DNA of 13,306 nucleotides from an uncultured Collinsella sp. (lineage in GTDB: Bacteria; Actinomycetota; Coriobacteriia; Coriobacteriales; Coriobacteriaceae): contig CABVAS010000022.1 in NCBI GenBank assembly GCA_902496375.1, positions 1-13,306 of the forward strand. Direction: 5' to 3'. This document shows, one piece after another, positions 1 to 8,571 of the stretch (position 1 is the stretch's first letter; each line of letters begins with the position of its first letter). Both the position numbers and the translations under genes were made by a program. The notes below the pieces were generated by a model. It ran no database searches and was not told the origin of the DNA. It saw only the letters and a program-made list of their open reading frames with translations.

Positions 1-728
1 GCCCCTTTTGCGATACCGAGGAACTCGCCAATATCATCCGGCGCGACGGTGACTGCATCTGGCTCGAGAATAAGTTTAAGACCTTGCGGGCCACTCGCCA
101 GACCGTATTGATTGAGTCGTCCGACCACGACGCCGACCTGGTGACCTATGCGCCGGACGAGCTGCATCATGTTATGCGGTTTGCTCTGGATTGCTGGCAG
201 CGGATGATTGACTCCCGACAGTATCGCAGCGTTCTCATGTACAAGAACAAGGGTCCGCTCTCGGGCGGTAGTCTCGTTCATCCGCACATGCAGATTGTGG
301 GTTTGGAGCAGGAAAACGGTTATGCTTCGCTGACTTCCGCCAATTTCGAAGGCATAAATGTCTGGCAACAGGAGAGAATCTCGGTCAACATCTCAACCGA
401 ACCGATTATGGGGTTCTTTGAGGTCAATGTTTCAGCCCCGCAGGGAATCGCTGCCAGCGATGACACGAGAGACCAAGCCGAGGCGGATCTCTTCGCCGAT
501 GCAATCCAGGTGGCTCTGCGCTATATCCTGAACGAGCACCACGGTGGTCGCGCAGAGTCGTACAACCTGTTCTTCTATCACCTGGGCGGTCGGACCATTG
601 CCAAGGCGCTGCCACGTTGGGTGGTTTCGCCCTACTTTGTCGGCTATCGTTTGGCCCAGGTCAATGCTGAGACAACGCTCGATATCGATGCTGAGCGCCT
701 GCGTGCGCATCTGGAAACGCTCGTATAG
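1..728 (+). CDS. GalT/HIT-superfamily nucleotidyltransferase-like protein (DUF4931-like), 5' truncated
   Basis: The reading frame is open from the first base (codons begin at position 3), so the true start lies outside the window; the TTG at 84 is internal. The fragment begins P-F-C, preceded by a partial codon ending in GC, which fits the CPFC zinc-binding start of GalT-like proteins. A H-P-H-M-Q motif at 279-293 matches the H-x-H-x-Q active site of the galactose-1-phosphate uridylyltransferase branch of the HIT superfamily, whose first histidines bind metal or carry the nucleotidyl group. About 240 residues are visible, so little is missing. The likely role is nucleotidyl transfer between a nucleotide and a sugar phosphate or related substrate; the substrate cannot be read from the sequence. 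The gene converges on the transporter gene 30 bases downstream. The family is moderately sure; true GalT activity is not. Confidence 0.7.
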   Translation, partial: PFCDTEELANIIRRDGDCIWLENKFKTLRATRQTVLIESSDHDADLVTYAPDELHHVMRFALDCWQRMIDSRQYRSVLMYKNKGPLSGGSLVHPHMQIVGLEQENGYASLTSANFEGINVWQQERISVNISTEPIMGFFEVNVSAPQGIAASDDTRDQAEADLFADAIQVALRYILNEHHGGRAESYNLFFYHLGGRTIAKALPRWVVSPYFVGYRLAQVNAETTLDIDAERLRAHLETLV

Positions 729-730
729 CA

Positions 731-760
731 AGACTAACACCCGCGTAATGCGGACAGTCT
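731..760. terminator. Possible bidirectional stem-loop between convergent genes
   Basis: AGACT (731-735) pairs with AGTCT (756-760), and CCGC (741-744) with GCGG (750-753), around the loop GTAAT. It sits between two convergent stop codons and overlaps the stop of the minus-strand gene. There is no strong T tract on either side and the stem has an asymmetric internal loop, so termination is plausible but unproven. Confidence 0.35.
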
Positions 761-1757
761 AGCGTGCCATGGCGTCGCGGCCGGCTTCGACGCACTTGCG
801 CTGGGCGGCGCGCTCCTCGCCGGTCAGACGCTCAAAAAGATGCCCGATAAGCGAGGCGAGTACCTGCTGAAACAGCGTTCCGCACATGACGGGAAACACG
901 ACTTCGCCCGGAAAGTACTGCGTGGCGATGACGGCGCCCGAAGAGATGTTACGCATGCCGCAGGTAAAGCACATGGTGGTCGTTTCGCTATATGGCAGAT
1001 GCAGCGCGCGGGCGACCAGAAAACCGACGACAAAGCCACTGACGGCGAAGACCAAAATAAAGAGGGCGACTTCCAAGCGCACCGCGTTCATGTGCAGCAC
1101 GTACTCGCTCATGGCGGTGGAGTTGGAGGCGATAACGCCCATCATCATGAATTTGCAGGCGGGCGAGAGCGCGGGGGAGAGCTTCTCGTGTCCCCATCCA
1201 CGCGTGAGCTCGTTGATCACGATGCCGAGCACGGCGGGGATGGCGATCATAAAGGCCATGTCTTGCATCATGCTCGGCACATCGATCGAGACGGTGGCAC
1301 CCAGCAAGAGCTTAAGCGTGAGCGGAATCGTCACAGGGGAGATAACCGAGGACGTCAGGATGATGGTGAGCGCGAGCGGGCCGTTGCCGCCGAACATGCT
1401 GATCCACATAAAAGCGGTGACTGCCACGGGCACACTGTATTCGAGCACGATGCCGCAGACAAGGTTGGGATTGGAACCAAAGAACAACGATCCCATGGCA
1501 TAGGCCGCGATGGGAATAAGCACTGCCGAGACCAGCAACGCCAGAATCAGGTGCAGCGGACGGTGGAACACCTCGGCTACCTGGTGAAAGGTGTTGCTGA
1601 GCGCACCCTGAAACGTCATAAAGGCGAAGAGGGCGGGAACAATGGGCTTGAGCACGCCGATCTGCTGGGGAAAGAGCACGCCGAGCGCCACGCAAATCGG
1701 AACGATGATCTGCATATGCCCCGCGAGGAACTTTCCCAGTCCAGCCCATTGCTTCAT
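759..1757 (-). CDS. Bile acid:sodium symporter family (BASS/SBF) membrane transporter
   Basis: This 332-residue protein is strongly hydrophobic, with roughly nine to ten membrane segments (for example around residues 17-30, 66-92, 100-122, 127-150, 168-182, 202-216, 228-252 and 283-305). The fold and the conserved segment C-F-T-C-G-M-R-N at residues 263-270, followed by a glycine/alanine-rich stretch, fit the BASS family, which carries the G-M-x-N motif in the sodium-binding crossing helices. A proline-containing stretch near residues 105-115 (E-Y-S-V-P-V) fits the other crossover. The family couples sodium entry to uptake of organic anions such as bile acids, keto acids or pantothenate; the substrate cannot be told here. 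The ATG at 1757 has a modest purine-rich GGGG upstream. It is divergent from the recJ transcript, with about 270 bases between start codons. No partner subunit is nearby. Confidence 0.8.
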   Translation of the reverse strand: MKQWAGLGKFLAGHMQIIVPICVALGVLFPQQIGVLKPIVPALFAFMTFQGALSNTFHQVAEVFHRPLHLILALLVSAVLIPIAAYAMGSLFFGSNPNLVCGIVLEYSVPVAVTAFMWISMFGGNGPLALTIILTSSVISPVTIPLTLKLLLGATVSIDVPSMMQDMAFMIAIPAVLGIVINELTRGWGHEKLSPALSPACKFMMMGVIASNSTAMSEYVLHMNAVRLEVALFILVFAVSGFVVGFLVARALHLPYSETTTMCFTCGMRNISSGAVIATQYFPGEVVFPVMCGTLFQQVLASLIGHLFERLTGEERAAQRKCVEAGRDAMAR

Positions 1758-1896
1758 ATGCCCCGTGACTCCCTTTATCCGCGAACTTGTTTGTATGGAT
1801 ATGCTAGACGCTCGTATGTGTCCGTGCGGCTGAAACGCTCGATTATTTCGAGGCCATTACCGCCATCGTTTGCCGAAACCGCGGCGCACCGCGGCG

Positions 1897-1923
1897 TTTT
1901 GCGTCCGTACTGCACGGTATAAT
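1897..1923 (+). promoter_or_regulatory. Probable promoter of the recJ-rel transcript (perfect -10 TATAAT)
   Basis: A perfect TATAAT lies at 1918-1923. The region 15-17 bases upstream holds only a weak -35 candidate (TTTTGC at 1897-1902). Transcription would begin near 1930, which rules out the upstream TTG at 1870 as the recJ start and leaves a leader of about 50 bases before the ATG at 1980. Confidence 0.6.
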
Positions 1924-1979
1924 AAATCCGTTCAACAGATCTGCCTGCCGAAGCGGGCATACACAGAGGACTCATCGCT

Positions 1980-2045
1980 ATGGACCGTGAGAGGTATCGC
2001 GGCGACCTGCCCCTATCGGGGGTGGGCGCCTATGTCATCGCTTAA
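1980..2045 (+). CDS. Possible 21-residue leader peptide overlapping the recJ start
   Basis: An ATG at 1980 is preceded by AGAGGA at 1965-1970, nine bases away, which is the best ribosome binding site in this leader. The short frame encodes MDRERYRGDLPLSGVGAYVIA and stops at 2043-2045. The recJ ATG at 2032 lies inside its last codons in another frame, so the two overlap by 14 bases. The arrangement fits translational coupling: ribosomes finishing the small frame would re-initiate on recJ, whose own ribosome binding site is weak. No residue run or repeated codon suggests an attenuator-type sensor. An alternative is that a sequencing indel hides an N-terminal extension of RecJ. It is not a recognised gene; support is the binding site and overlap only. 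Confidence 0.3.
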   Translation: MDRERYRGDLPLSGVGAYVIA

Positions 2046-5000
2046 GACGACACATCGCTGGGCGGTCGCTCGGCAAAACCCCGAGCTCGAAAAGGAGCTT
2101 TCGGCTGGTCTGGGCATTCCCGGGCTGGTGGCGCGCATCATGGTCGCGCACGGCATTGGCTCCATTGAGGAGGGCCAGCTGTTTTTGACGCCTTCGCTCG
2201 ACCGCGATTGGGCCGACCCGCTCATTATTCCGGGTATGTCGGTCGTTGCCGACCGTGTTGAGCGTGCTATTCGCAACCACGAGCACATTGCCGTTTTCGG
2301 CGACTTCGATGTCGACGGTATTACGTCGACTTGTCTGCTGACCGAGGCACTGCGCACGTTTGGCGCCGATGTAACGCCGTTTATTCCGCATCGCTTTGAC
2401 GAGGGCTATGGCTTGTCGCGTGCGGCGCTCGACCGCGTTAATGAGCTCGCTCATCCTCAGCTGATCGTGACCGTCGACAACGGCATTGCCGCCAAGGAAG
2501 AGGTTTCCTATCTGGAGAGCCTGGGGATCGAGCTGGTGGTCACGGATCATCACGAGCCCTCCGACCAGGTGCCGCAGGGTGTGCCCCTGACCGACCCTAA
2601 GCTCGAGGACGAGGGCCCTTCGCGTGAGCTTGCCGGTGCCGGCGTGGCGCTCAAGCTGGTGCAGGTTCTGGGCGAGCGCCTGGGCAAGCCGTCGTATTGG
2701 CGTTCGCTGACCGAGGTCGCGGCGCTGGGCACCGTATCCGACATGATGCCGCTGACGCCCGAGAACCGCGCGCTGGTCGCAGAGGGCATCCAGCAGATGC
2801 GCGTGACGGCCCGTCCCGGCTATATCGCGCTTGCCGCACTTGCCAAGGCCGATCTTTCGAGCATTACGGCGGATGGCCTGTCATTCTCGCTCATTCCCCG
2901 CTTAAACGCTGCCGGTCGCATGGCCGATCCCAAGCTGGCGCTCGACCTGCTGCTTGCCCGCAATCCCATCGAAGCAAGCGCGCTGGCGGCTGAGCTCGAG
3001 GAAATCAACCGCCAGCGCCGTGAGATCGAGGCGGAGCTCACGCGCGATGCCATGGCAAAGGTCGAGGAGACCTATGACGGCGGGCGCGCGATCGTCGTGG
3101 GCGGCGAAGGCTGGCACGAGGGTGTCAAGGGCATCGTGGCAAGCCGTCTGACCAACCGTTATCACGTGCCGGCGCTGCTGTTCTCGATCGAGGACGGTAT
3201 CGCGCGCGGCTCTGGTCGCTCGGTGGGCAAAGTTAACCTGTTTGACGCCGTCGAGCGCTGTTCCGACCTGCTGATTCGTCGCGGCGGACATGCCGGTGCG
3301 GTGGGTGTGACCATCGAGGCATCCAAGCTCGACGAGTTCCGTCGTCGCCTTTCCGCCGTGCTATCGGAGATTCCCGCCGAGGACTTTGAAGACATCGACG
3401 AGGTTGCCGCCACGGTCGACCTTTCCGAGCTGAATATCGAGACTATAGAGCAGATTTCCCGTCTTGAGCCGTTTGGCCAGGGCAACAAGGTGCCGCTGCT
3501 GGCCGCCGAGGGCGTGACGATGTGCGATCGCGCCGTGGTGGGCAAAACCGGCGAGCACATGCGCTTTGTGGCGACCGATGGCGCCGCGAGCGTGCCGGCC
3601 ATTATGTTCCGCGTGCCGCAAATCGATAAGCTCATCAACTGCGATAGCGCCGTCGATTTGGTGTTCGAGGCCGTGGCCGAGCATTGGCAGGGGCGTGTGA
3701 AGCCCAAGCTCATGATCAAGGATGTTCTGGTCCGCGATACCACGCTGCCCAGCGTCGACGATCCGGCATGTGAGCTTCGCCGTGGGGTGCAACCGGCGGA
3801 TTCTGGCCCGCGCCTGGAGTCGCGTAAACGCGAGACGCTCGCCCAGCTTTCTTATACCGAGCTGACGCGCTCGCTTATCCATAGCTTTATCGGCTCGAAC
3901 CAGCCGCACCGCGCGCAGGTCGAGGCACTCGACGCGCTCGCCGACCACCAGAGCGTTTTGGCCGTTATGGGAACGGGCCGCGGCAAGTCTCTTATCTTCC
4001 ATGTTCACGCCGCGCGTGAGGCGGTCCTTCGCGGGCGTGCGAGCATCTTTGTCTATCCGCTGCGCGCGCTCGTTGCCGACCAGGCCTATCACCTCTCGTC
4101 GACGATGGCCGCGCTCGGCATTGGCGTAGGCGTGCTGACCGGCGAGACCGTGGAGGCGGCGCGCGATGATGTGTTTGCCGGCTTGGCTTCGGGCCGCACC
4201 GGCATCGTGCTCACGACGCCCGAGTTCCTGTCCATTCACCGCGACCGCTTTGCGCGTTCGGGGCGCATCGGTTTTGTCGTTATCGATGAGGCGCATCATG
4301 CCGGTCTTGCCAAGGGCGGCGACCGCAGTGCCTATCTCGACATGCCCGATATCCTGAAAGCCCTGGGCGACCCGGTCGTTATGGCGGCGACGGCCACCGC
4401 GACGGCTCCGGTCGTTGCTGAGCTTGCCCGCGTGCTGCCGATTACCCGTACGGTGGTCGACGAGACCGTGCGTGAGAACTTGCAGCTCGAGGACGACCGC
4501 GATCTTGCGAGTCGCGAAAACCGCCTGGTGTCCATCGTCGCGACGGGGGAGAAGACCGTCATCTACGTCAACTCGCGTGATCAGTCTGTGGCGCTTGCCA
4601 AGACGCTACGCAAACGCGTTCCCGACTGTGCGACCCGTATCGCGTTCTATAACGCGGGCCTTACGCGCACCGACCGCCATCGCGTAGAGGAGGCGTTTCG
4701 AGACGGCAGCCTCAGCTGCATCGTCTCGACATCTGCCTTTGGCGAGGGCGTCAACCTTCCCGATATTCGCCATGTCGTGCTCTATCACATGCCGTTTGGC
4801 GGCATTGAGTTTAACCAGATGAGCGGCCGCGCCGGTCGCGATGGCCAGCCCGCCGTGATCCATCTGCTCTATTCGTCGCGCGACGCCCGCATTAACGAGC
4901 GCCTGCTCGACTGCTATGCGCCCGAGCGCGACGAGCTCGTCACGCTCTATCGTGCGTTGCAGACCATGTGGCGCTCCAACCGCGGCAAGACCGGGGACGA

Positions 5001-5319
5001 TTCCTTTAGCGCGAGCGATATCGACATCGCGCAGATGTGCCTTGCCATCGATGCTCGCACGCCGGTCGACGAGCGCTCGGTGGAAAGCGGCTTGGGAATC
5101 TTCGAAGAGCTTGGTTTCTGTCGCGTTTCGGGGTTTGACGACACCCGTCGCATCGCGATGGCCGAAAACCCCGGCCGCGTGCAATTGAGCAGGTCGATTC
5201 GCTATTTGGAGGGCTTGCGCTCGCGCATGGAGTTCTCGGCTTTTCGGAGCTGGGCACTCGATTCGTGCGCTTCTGATATGCTAGCCAAAGTTAACCGCCC
5301 GATCGTTCCGCGGGCTTAG
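2032..5319 (+). CDS. recJ: RecJ single-strand DNA exonuclease fused to an SF2 (RecQ-like) helicase
   Basis: From the ATG at 2032 the product is 1095 residues, about twice a usual RecJ. The first half is a full RecJ. The DHH domain has D-F-D-V-D at residues 91-95, T-V-D-N-G with D149, and D-H-H at 172-174. The DHHA1 domain has G-G-H-A-G at 418-422, and an OB-like segment lies around 480-575. These are the Mn/Mg-binding residues of the 5'-3' single-strand exonuclease. After a short linker a complete helicase core follows: an H-R-x-Q element near 630, Walker A G-T-G-R-G-K-S ending K652-S653, DEAH at 752-755, A-T-A-T-A-T near 787, and Q-M-S-G-R-A-G-R at 929-936. The RecQ aromatic-rich loop after DEAH, the four-cysteine zinc site and HRDC are not seen; the last 100 residues may form a winged helix. 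The start was chosen because transcription appears to begin near 1930. It likely works in DNA end resection and gap repair. rel follows after 15 bases, probably co-transcribed. Confidence 0.9.
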   Translation: MSSLKTTHRWAVARQNPELEKELSAGLGIPGLVARIMVAHGIGSIEEGQLFLTPSLDRDWADPLIIPGMSVVADRVERAIRNHEHIAVFGDFDVDGITSTCLLTEALRTFGADVTPFIPHRFDEGYGLSRAALDRVNELAHPQLIVTVDNGIAAKEEVSYLESLGIELVVTDHHEPSDQVPQGVPLTDPKLEDEGPSRELAGAGVALKLVQVLGERLGKPSYWRSLTEVAALGTVSDMMPLTPENRALVAEGIQQMRVTARPGYIALAALAKADLSSITADGLSFSLIPRLNAAGRMADPKLALDLLLARNPIEASALAAELEEINRQRREIEAELTRDAMAKVEETYDGGRAIVVGGEGWHEGVKGIVASRLTNRYHVPALLFSIEDGIARGSGRSVGKVNLFDAVERCSDLLIRRGGHAGAVGVTIEASKLDEFRRRLSAVLSEIPAEDFEDIDEVAATVDLSELNIETIEQISRLEPFGQGNKVPLLAAEGVTMCDRAVVGKTGEHMRFVATDGAASVPAIMFRVPQIDKLINCDSAVDLVFEAVAEHWQGRVKPKLMIKDVLVRDTTLPSVDDPACELRRGVQPADSGPRLESRKRETLAQLSYTELTRSLIHSFIGSNQPHRAQVEALDALADHQSVLAVMGTGRGKSLIFHVHAAREAVLRGRASIFVYPLRALVADQAYHLSSTMAALGIGVGVLTGETVEAARDDVFAGLASGRTGIVLTTPEFLSIHRDRFARSGRIGFVVIDEAHHAGLAKGGDRSAYLDMPDILKALGDPVVMAATATATAPVVAELARVLPITRTVVDETVRENLQLEDDRDLASRENRLVSIVATGEKTVIYVNSRDQSVALAKTLRKRVPDCATRIAFYNAGLTRTDRHRVEEAFRDGSLSCIVSTSAFGEGVNLPDIRHVVLYHMPFGGIEFNQMSGRAGRDGQPAVIHLLYSSRDARINERLLDCYAPERDELVTLYRALQTMWRSNRGKTGDDSFSASDIDIAQMCLAIDARTPVDERSVESGLGIFEELGFCRVSGFDDTRRIAMAENPGRVQLSRSIRYLEGLRSRMEFSAFRSWALDSCASDMLAKVNRPIVPRA

Positions 5320-5334
5320 GGGAAGGGGACCTCG

Positions 5335-7695
5335 ATGGATGCCGCAGCCCGTACCGCCCATGATTCCACCCTCCAGCCGTTCTCGGAGATGGAGCACTAT
5401 AAGCATGCCGATGAGCTGCCGCCCGAGATTATGGCGGACAGCTACGACAAGCTGGAGCGCCTGTGCCTCAAATATATGAATGAGGACGACTTTTCTAAGG
5501 TTGAGCAGGCCTACTGCTTTGCCGCCGAGAAGCACTGCAACCAAAAGCGCCGCTCGGGCGAGATGTACATTAACCATCCCGTCGAGGTTGCCATCATTTT
5601 GGCCGATCTCAAGATGGACTGCGATGTGGTGTGCGCCGCGCTGCTGCACGATACCGTTGAGGATACAGAGACCTCGCTTGCCGATGTTTCCGGCCTGTTT
5701 GGCGATACGGTGGCCGAGCTCGTCGATGGCGTGACCAAGCTCACCAACATCGAAGTCGACAGCATGGACGAGAAGCAGGCGCTTACGCTGCGCAAGATGT
5801 TCCTCGCCATGTCCAAGGACATCCGCGTCATTATCGTTAAGCTTGCCGACCGCCTGCATAACATGCGTACGCTGGCGGCCCTTCGCGAGGACCGTCGCCT
5901 GTTTAAGGCTCGCGAGACTATGGACGTGTATGCGCCTCTGGCCGACCGTCTGGGCATGAGCTCCATTAAATGGGAGCTCGAGGACCTGTCCTTCTTCTAC
6001 CTTGAGCCCGACGCCTACCAGCGCATCGCGCGCATGGTGGCTGAGTCGCGCGAGGTTCGCGAGCGCTATCTGGCCGAGACCATCAAGACGCTCACCGACG
6101 AGCTCAACCGCATTGGCCTGGAGGGCTTCCAGATCAATGGCCGCTCCAAGCACTATTGGTCCATCTACCAAAAGATGAAGCGCAAGGGCAAGGAATTCTC
6201 CGAGATTTACGACCTGGTGGCACTGCGCGTCATCACGCATTCGGTGCGCGATTGTTACTCCACGCTCGGCGCGGTGCATACGCTGTGGCACCCCATGCCC
6301 GGTCGCTTTAAAGACTATATCGCCATGCCCAAGGTCAATAACTACCAGTCGCTCCATACGACGGTTATCGGCCCCACGGCCCGCCCGCTCGAGATTCAGA
6401 TTCGAACCTACGAGATGCATGAGCAGGCCGAGTACGGCATTGCCGCCCACTGGCTCTATAAGAAGTCGGGCGGATCGTCTGCTTCCAAGACCAATGACGC
6501 TCAGCGTCTGGACGACCAGATTAACTGGCTCAAACATTCGCTCGATTGGGCAGCGTCTGATGAGATTACGGACGCCAAGGAATACCTGCATTCGCTGAAG
6601 GTTGATCTGTTCGACCAGGAGATCTTTGTCTTTACACCCAAGGGCGAGGTCATGGCGCTTCGTGCCGGCTCCACGCCGCTCGACTTTGCCTACGCCGTTC
6701 ACACCGAGGTGGGCAACCACTGCGTCGGCGCTAAGATCAACGGTGCGGTGGCTCCGCTCACGCACGAGATTAAGACGGGCGACCGCGTTGAAATCCTGAC
6801 CAACAAGAGTTCCAAGCCGTCGCGTGATTGGCTCAAGATCGTTAAGACACCTTCAGCCAAGTCAAAGATCCGCCGCTATTTTGCCGCCGCGACCAAGGAC
6901 GACGACGCTGCTGCCGGCCGCGATATACTGGCCAAGGACCTGCGCAAGCGCGGGTATGGCATCTCTACGCCGCGATCCACGCGTGCGCTCAACGCCGTGG
7001 CGGAGCAGTTTAACTACAAGCAGCTCGAGGACCTGTTTGCCGCCGTCGGCGCCGGCAAGGTTGCCCCGCGCGCTGTGGGTAACAAGGTCGAGCAAATCTT
7101 GGACCCCAAGCCCGAGGAACAGGTCACCAAGGCCGAGGCTATCGCCGAGGTCGTGAAACAGCCGGCCCGCGGCTCCAACCGCAAGCCGCAAAAGCGCGGC
7201 AAGAGCGCCAGCAACGGCATTCTCGTCAAGGGCGAGAGTAACAGCGGGCTGCTGGTTCGTCTGGCGCATTGCTGCAATCCGGTGACGGGCGACGATATCG
7301 TCGGCTTCATCACGCGCGGCCGTGGCGTTTCGGTGCATCGCGCCAACTGTCCCAACGTCAAGGGTCTTATGGAGCATCCCGAGCGCATGATCGAAGTGGA
7401 GTGGGACGGCGCTGCCGACACCCTCTTCCAGGTCGAGATCGTGGTCGAATGCCTGGACCGCATGGGCCTGCTCAAGGATGTCACCATTGCCATTGGCGAT
7501 GCGGGCGGCAATATCCTTTCTGCCGCCACGTCGACTAACCGCGAGGGTATTGCAACCCTGCGCTTTATGGTCGAGATCTCGGACGCGAGTGGCCTGGATC
7601 CGCTGCTGGCCTCTATCAGCAGCGTTGACTCGGTCTACGACGCGCGCCGCCTGATGCCCGGCGAGGGTGGCGCCCAGCTTAAGCGCCGCGTTTAG
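5335..7695 (+). CDS. rel: Bifunctional (p)ppGpp synthetase/hydrolase Rel
   Basis: This 786-residue protein has the full long-RSH layout and makes or degrades the alarmone (p)ppGpp in the stringent response. The HD hydrolase domain is intact: H81, H105-D106, E109-D110, and D172 with L-H-N at 174-176. In the synthetase domain the motif R-F-K-D at 324-327 is the R-x-K-D form seen in bifunctional Rel/SpoT enzymes, not the E-x-D-D form of synthetase-only RelA, so both activities are expected. A TGS domain begins near residue 423. The conserved H-C-C-N-P segment (H645, C646, C647) with H668 and C672 matches the zinc-finger-like ribosome-contact domain. An ACT domain covers about 700-780. The ribosome binding site is GGGGAAGGGG just before the ATG. 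It sits 15 bases after recJ, as in the recJ-apt-rel order known elsewhere, but with no apt between. It is probably the only long RSH, which is usual for actinobacteria. Confidence 0.96.
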   Translation: MDAAARTAHDSTLQPFSEMEHYKHADELPPEIMADSYDKLERLCLKYMNEDDFSKVEQAYCFAAEKHCNQKRRSGEMYINHPVEVAIILADLKMDCDVVCAALLHDTVEDTETSLADVSGLFGDTVAELVDGVTKLTNIEVDSMDEKQALTLRKMFLAMSKDIRVIIVKLADRLHNMRTLAALREDRRLFKARETMDVYAPLADRLGMSSIKWELEDLSFFYLEPDAYQRIARMVAESREVRERYLAETIKTLTDELNRIGLEGFQINGRSKHYWSIYQKMKRKGKEFSEIYDLVALRVITHSVRDCYSTLGAVHTLWHPMPGRFKDYIAMPKVNNYQSLHTTVIGPTARPLEIQIRTYEMHEQAEYGIAAHWLYKKSGGSSASKTNDAQRLDDQINWLKHSLDWAASDEITDAKEYLHSLKVDLFDQEIFVFTPKGEVMALRAGSTPLDFAYAVHTEVGNHCVGAKINGAVAPLTHEIKTGDRVEILTNKSSKPSRDWLKIVKTPSAKSKIRRYFAAATKDDDAAAGRDILAKDLRKRGYGISTPRSTRALNAVAEQFNYKQLEDLFAAVGAGKVAPRAVGNKVEQILDPKPEEQVTKAEAIAEVVKQPARGSNRKPQKRGKSASNGILVKGESNSGLLVRLAHCCNPVTGDDIVGFITRGRGVSVHRANCPNVKGLMEHPERMIEVEWDGAADTLFQVEIVVECLDRMGLLKDVTIAIGDAGGNILSAATSTNREGIATLRFMVEISDASGLDPLLASISSVDSVYDARRLMPGEGGAQLKRRV

Positions 7696-7728
7696 TCGCG
7701 ACGAACGTGCCACATTATCGATATTCGC

Positions 7729-7759
7729 TACACTCGAGGCATCGTTCGATGCCTCGAGT
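7729..7759 (+). promoter_or_regulatory. Candidate promoter -10 with overlapping perfect inverted repeat
   Basis: ACTCGAGGCATCG (7732-7744) and its exact reverse complement (7747-7759) are separated by TT; as RNA this is a 12-pair stem with loop GTTC. A -10-like TACACT (7729-7734) overlaps its left edge, so transcription would start inside the repeat, which suits an operator. Alternatively it is a terminator of the recJ-rel transcript, but only TTCTATAG follows instead of a T run. It lies between the rel stop (7695) and the hydrolase start (7780). Confidence 0.5.
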
Positions 7760-7779
7760 TCTATAGAGAGGAGAGGGAT

Positions 7780-8463
7780 ATGAGCGCTGTATCCTTGGAT
7801 TTAACTCCCAAGGGATCGGTCGAGATCGAGACGCTTGTAAACGGTTCCATTCAGACCAATAGCTATGCTGTTATTTCGGACAATGAGTGTGTGATTATCG
7901 ACCCCGCATGGGAAGGCGAGCGCCTGGTGGAGCATATTCGAGCTAAGCATCCCGGCGTACACATGCTTGGCGCTGTATGCACTCATGGCCATGCCGATCA
8001 TGTTGGTGGTATTGCCGGCGTGCGAACTACCGTTGGCGAGGGCTGTCAGTATGAGCTGTGTGCTAAGGATGTGGCGGTGCCGCATGCGAACATCGAGGAA
8101 CAGCGAGCTATGTGGGGCATTGAGACGCCCGACCCTGGGGAGCCGACGCGCCTGCTCGCCGAGGGCGATACTCTCGAGGTGGGAGATATCTGCCTGCAGG
8201 TGATCGAGACACCAGGGCATACGCCGGGCGGGATCGTCTTGTTTGCTGCCACCGAGCAGGGGAACATCGCCTTTGTGGGCGACACGCTTTTCCCGGGCAG
8301 CCACGGTCGTACCGATCTTTCCGGCGGTGACGAGGCGGCGATTATGCGCTCGCTCTCCAAACTTGCCAAGACGCTTCCGCCCGATACCGTTTGCTTGACG
8401 GGCCATGGCGATTCGACCACGATGGCGCGCGAACTTATGCAGAATCCGTTTATGCAGATGTAG
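7780..8463 (+). CDS. MBL-fold metallo-hydrolase, glyoxalase II-like
   Basis: This 227-residue protein is a single metallo-beta-lactamase domain of the glyoxalase II/YcbL type. The metal ligands are in order: T-H-G-H-A-D-H at residues 68-74 (H69, H71, D73, H74), H147 in T-P-G-H-T-P-G-G, D168 in F-V-G-D-T-L-F, and H209 in T-G-H-G-D. This is the complete two-metal set, so an active hydrolase is expected, probably of a thioester or similar small substrate; the true substrate is not readable. There is no signal peptide, so it should be cytoplasmic, and the length is typical for short forms lacking the extra glyoxalase II C-terminal domain. AGGAG at 7769-7773 sits six bases before the ATG. It follows rel, as similar hydrolases do in Firmicutes genomes, but has its own candidate promoter and a palindrome upstream. 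Confidence 0.88.
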   Translation: MSAVSLDLTPKGSVEIETLVNGSIQTNSYAVISDNECVIIDPAWEGERLVEHIRAKHPGVHMLGAVCTHGHADHVGGIAGVRTTVGEGCQYELCAKDVAVPHANIEEQRAMWGIETPDPGEPTRLLAEGDTLEVGDICLQVIETPGHTPGGIVLFAATEQGNIAFVGDTLFPGSHGRTDLSGGDEAAIMRSLSKLAKTLPPDTVCLTGHGDSTTMARELMQNPFMQM

Positions 8464-8571
8464 GCTCGAAACCGTCTTTCGAACCACGAAGACCGCTCAA
8501 TCGTCAAGCTATTTTCCCCAGTGGGTCGATTCTGTGGGGCAAACGGTCAAAATTTGTCCAATCGGATGGTA

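Noticed and set aside
840..1922. A 360-codon plus-strand open frame opposite the transporter gene
   Set aside because: The translation is an unnatural run of His, Gly, Asp and Arg with no domain, and it is fully antisense to a convincing membrane protein.
1870..2031. Upstream extension of recJ to the TTG at 1870
   Set aside because: It would start before a perfect TATAAT box, has no ribosome site, and the added residues do not resemble a RecJ N-terminus.
5281..6765. A 494-codon minus-strand open frame opposite rel
   Set aside because: It is a shadow of G/C-rich codons in rel, with no ribosome site and no recognisable domain.
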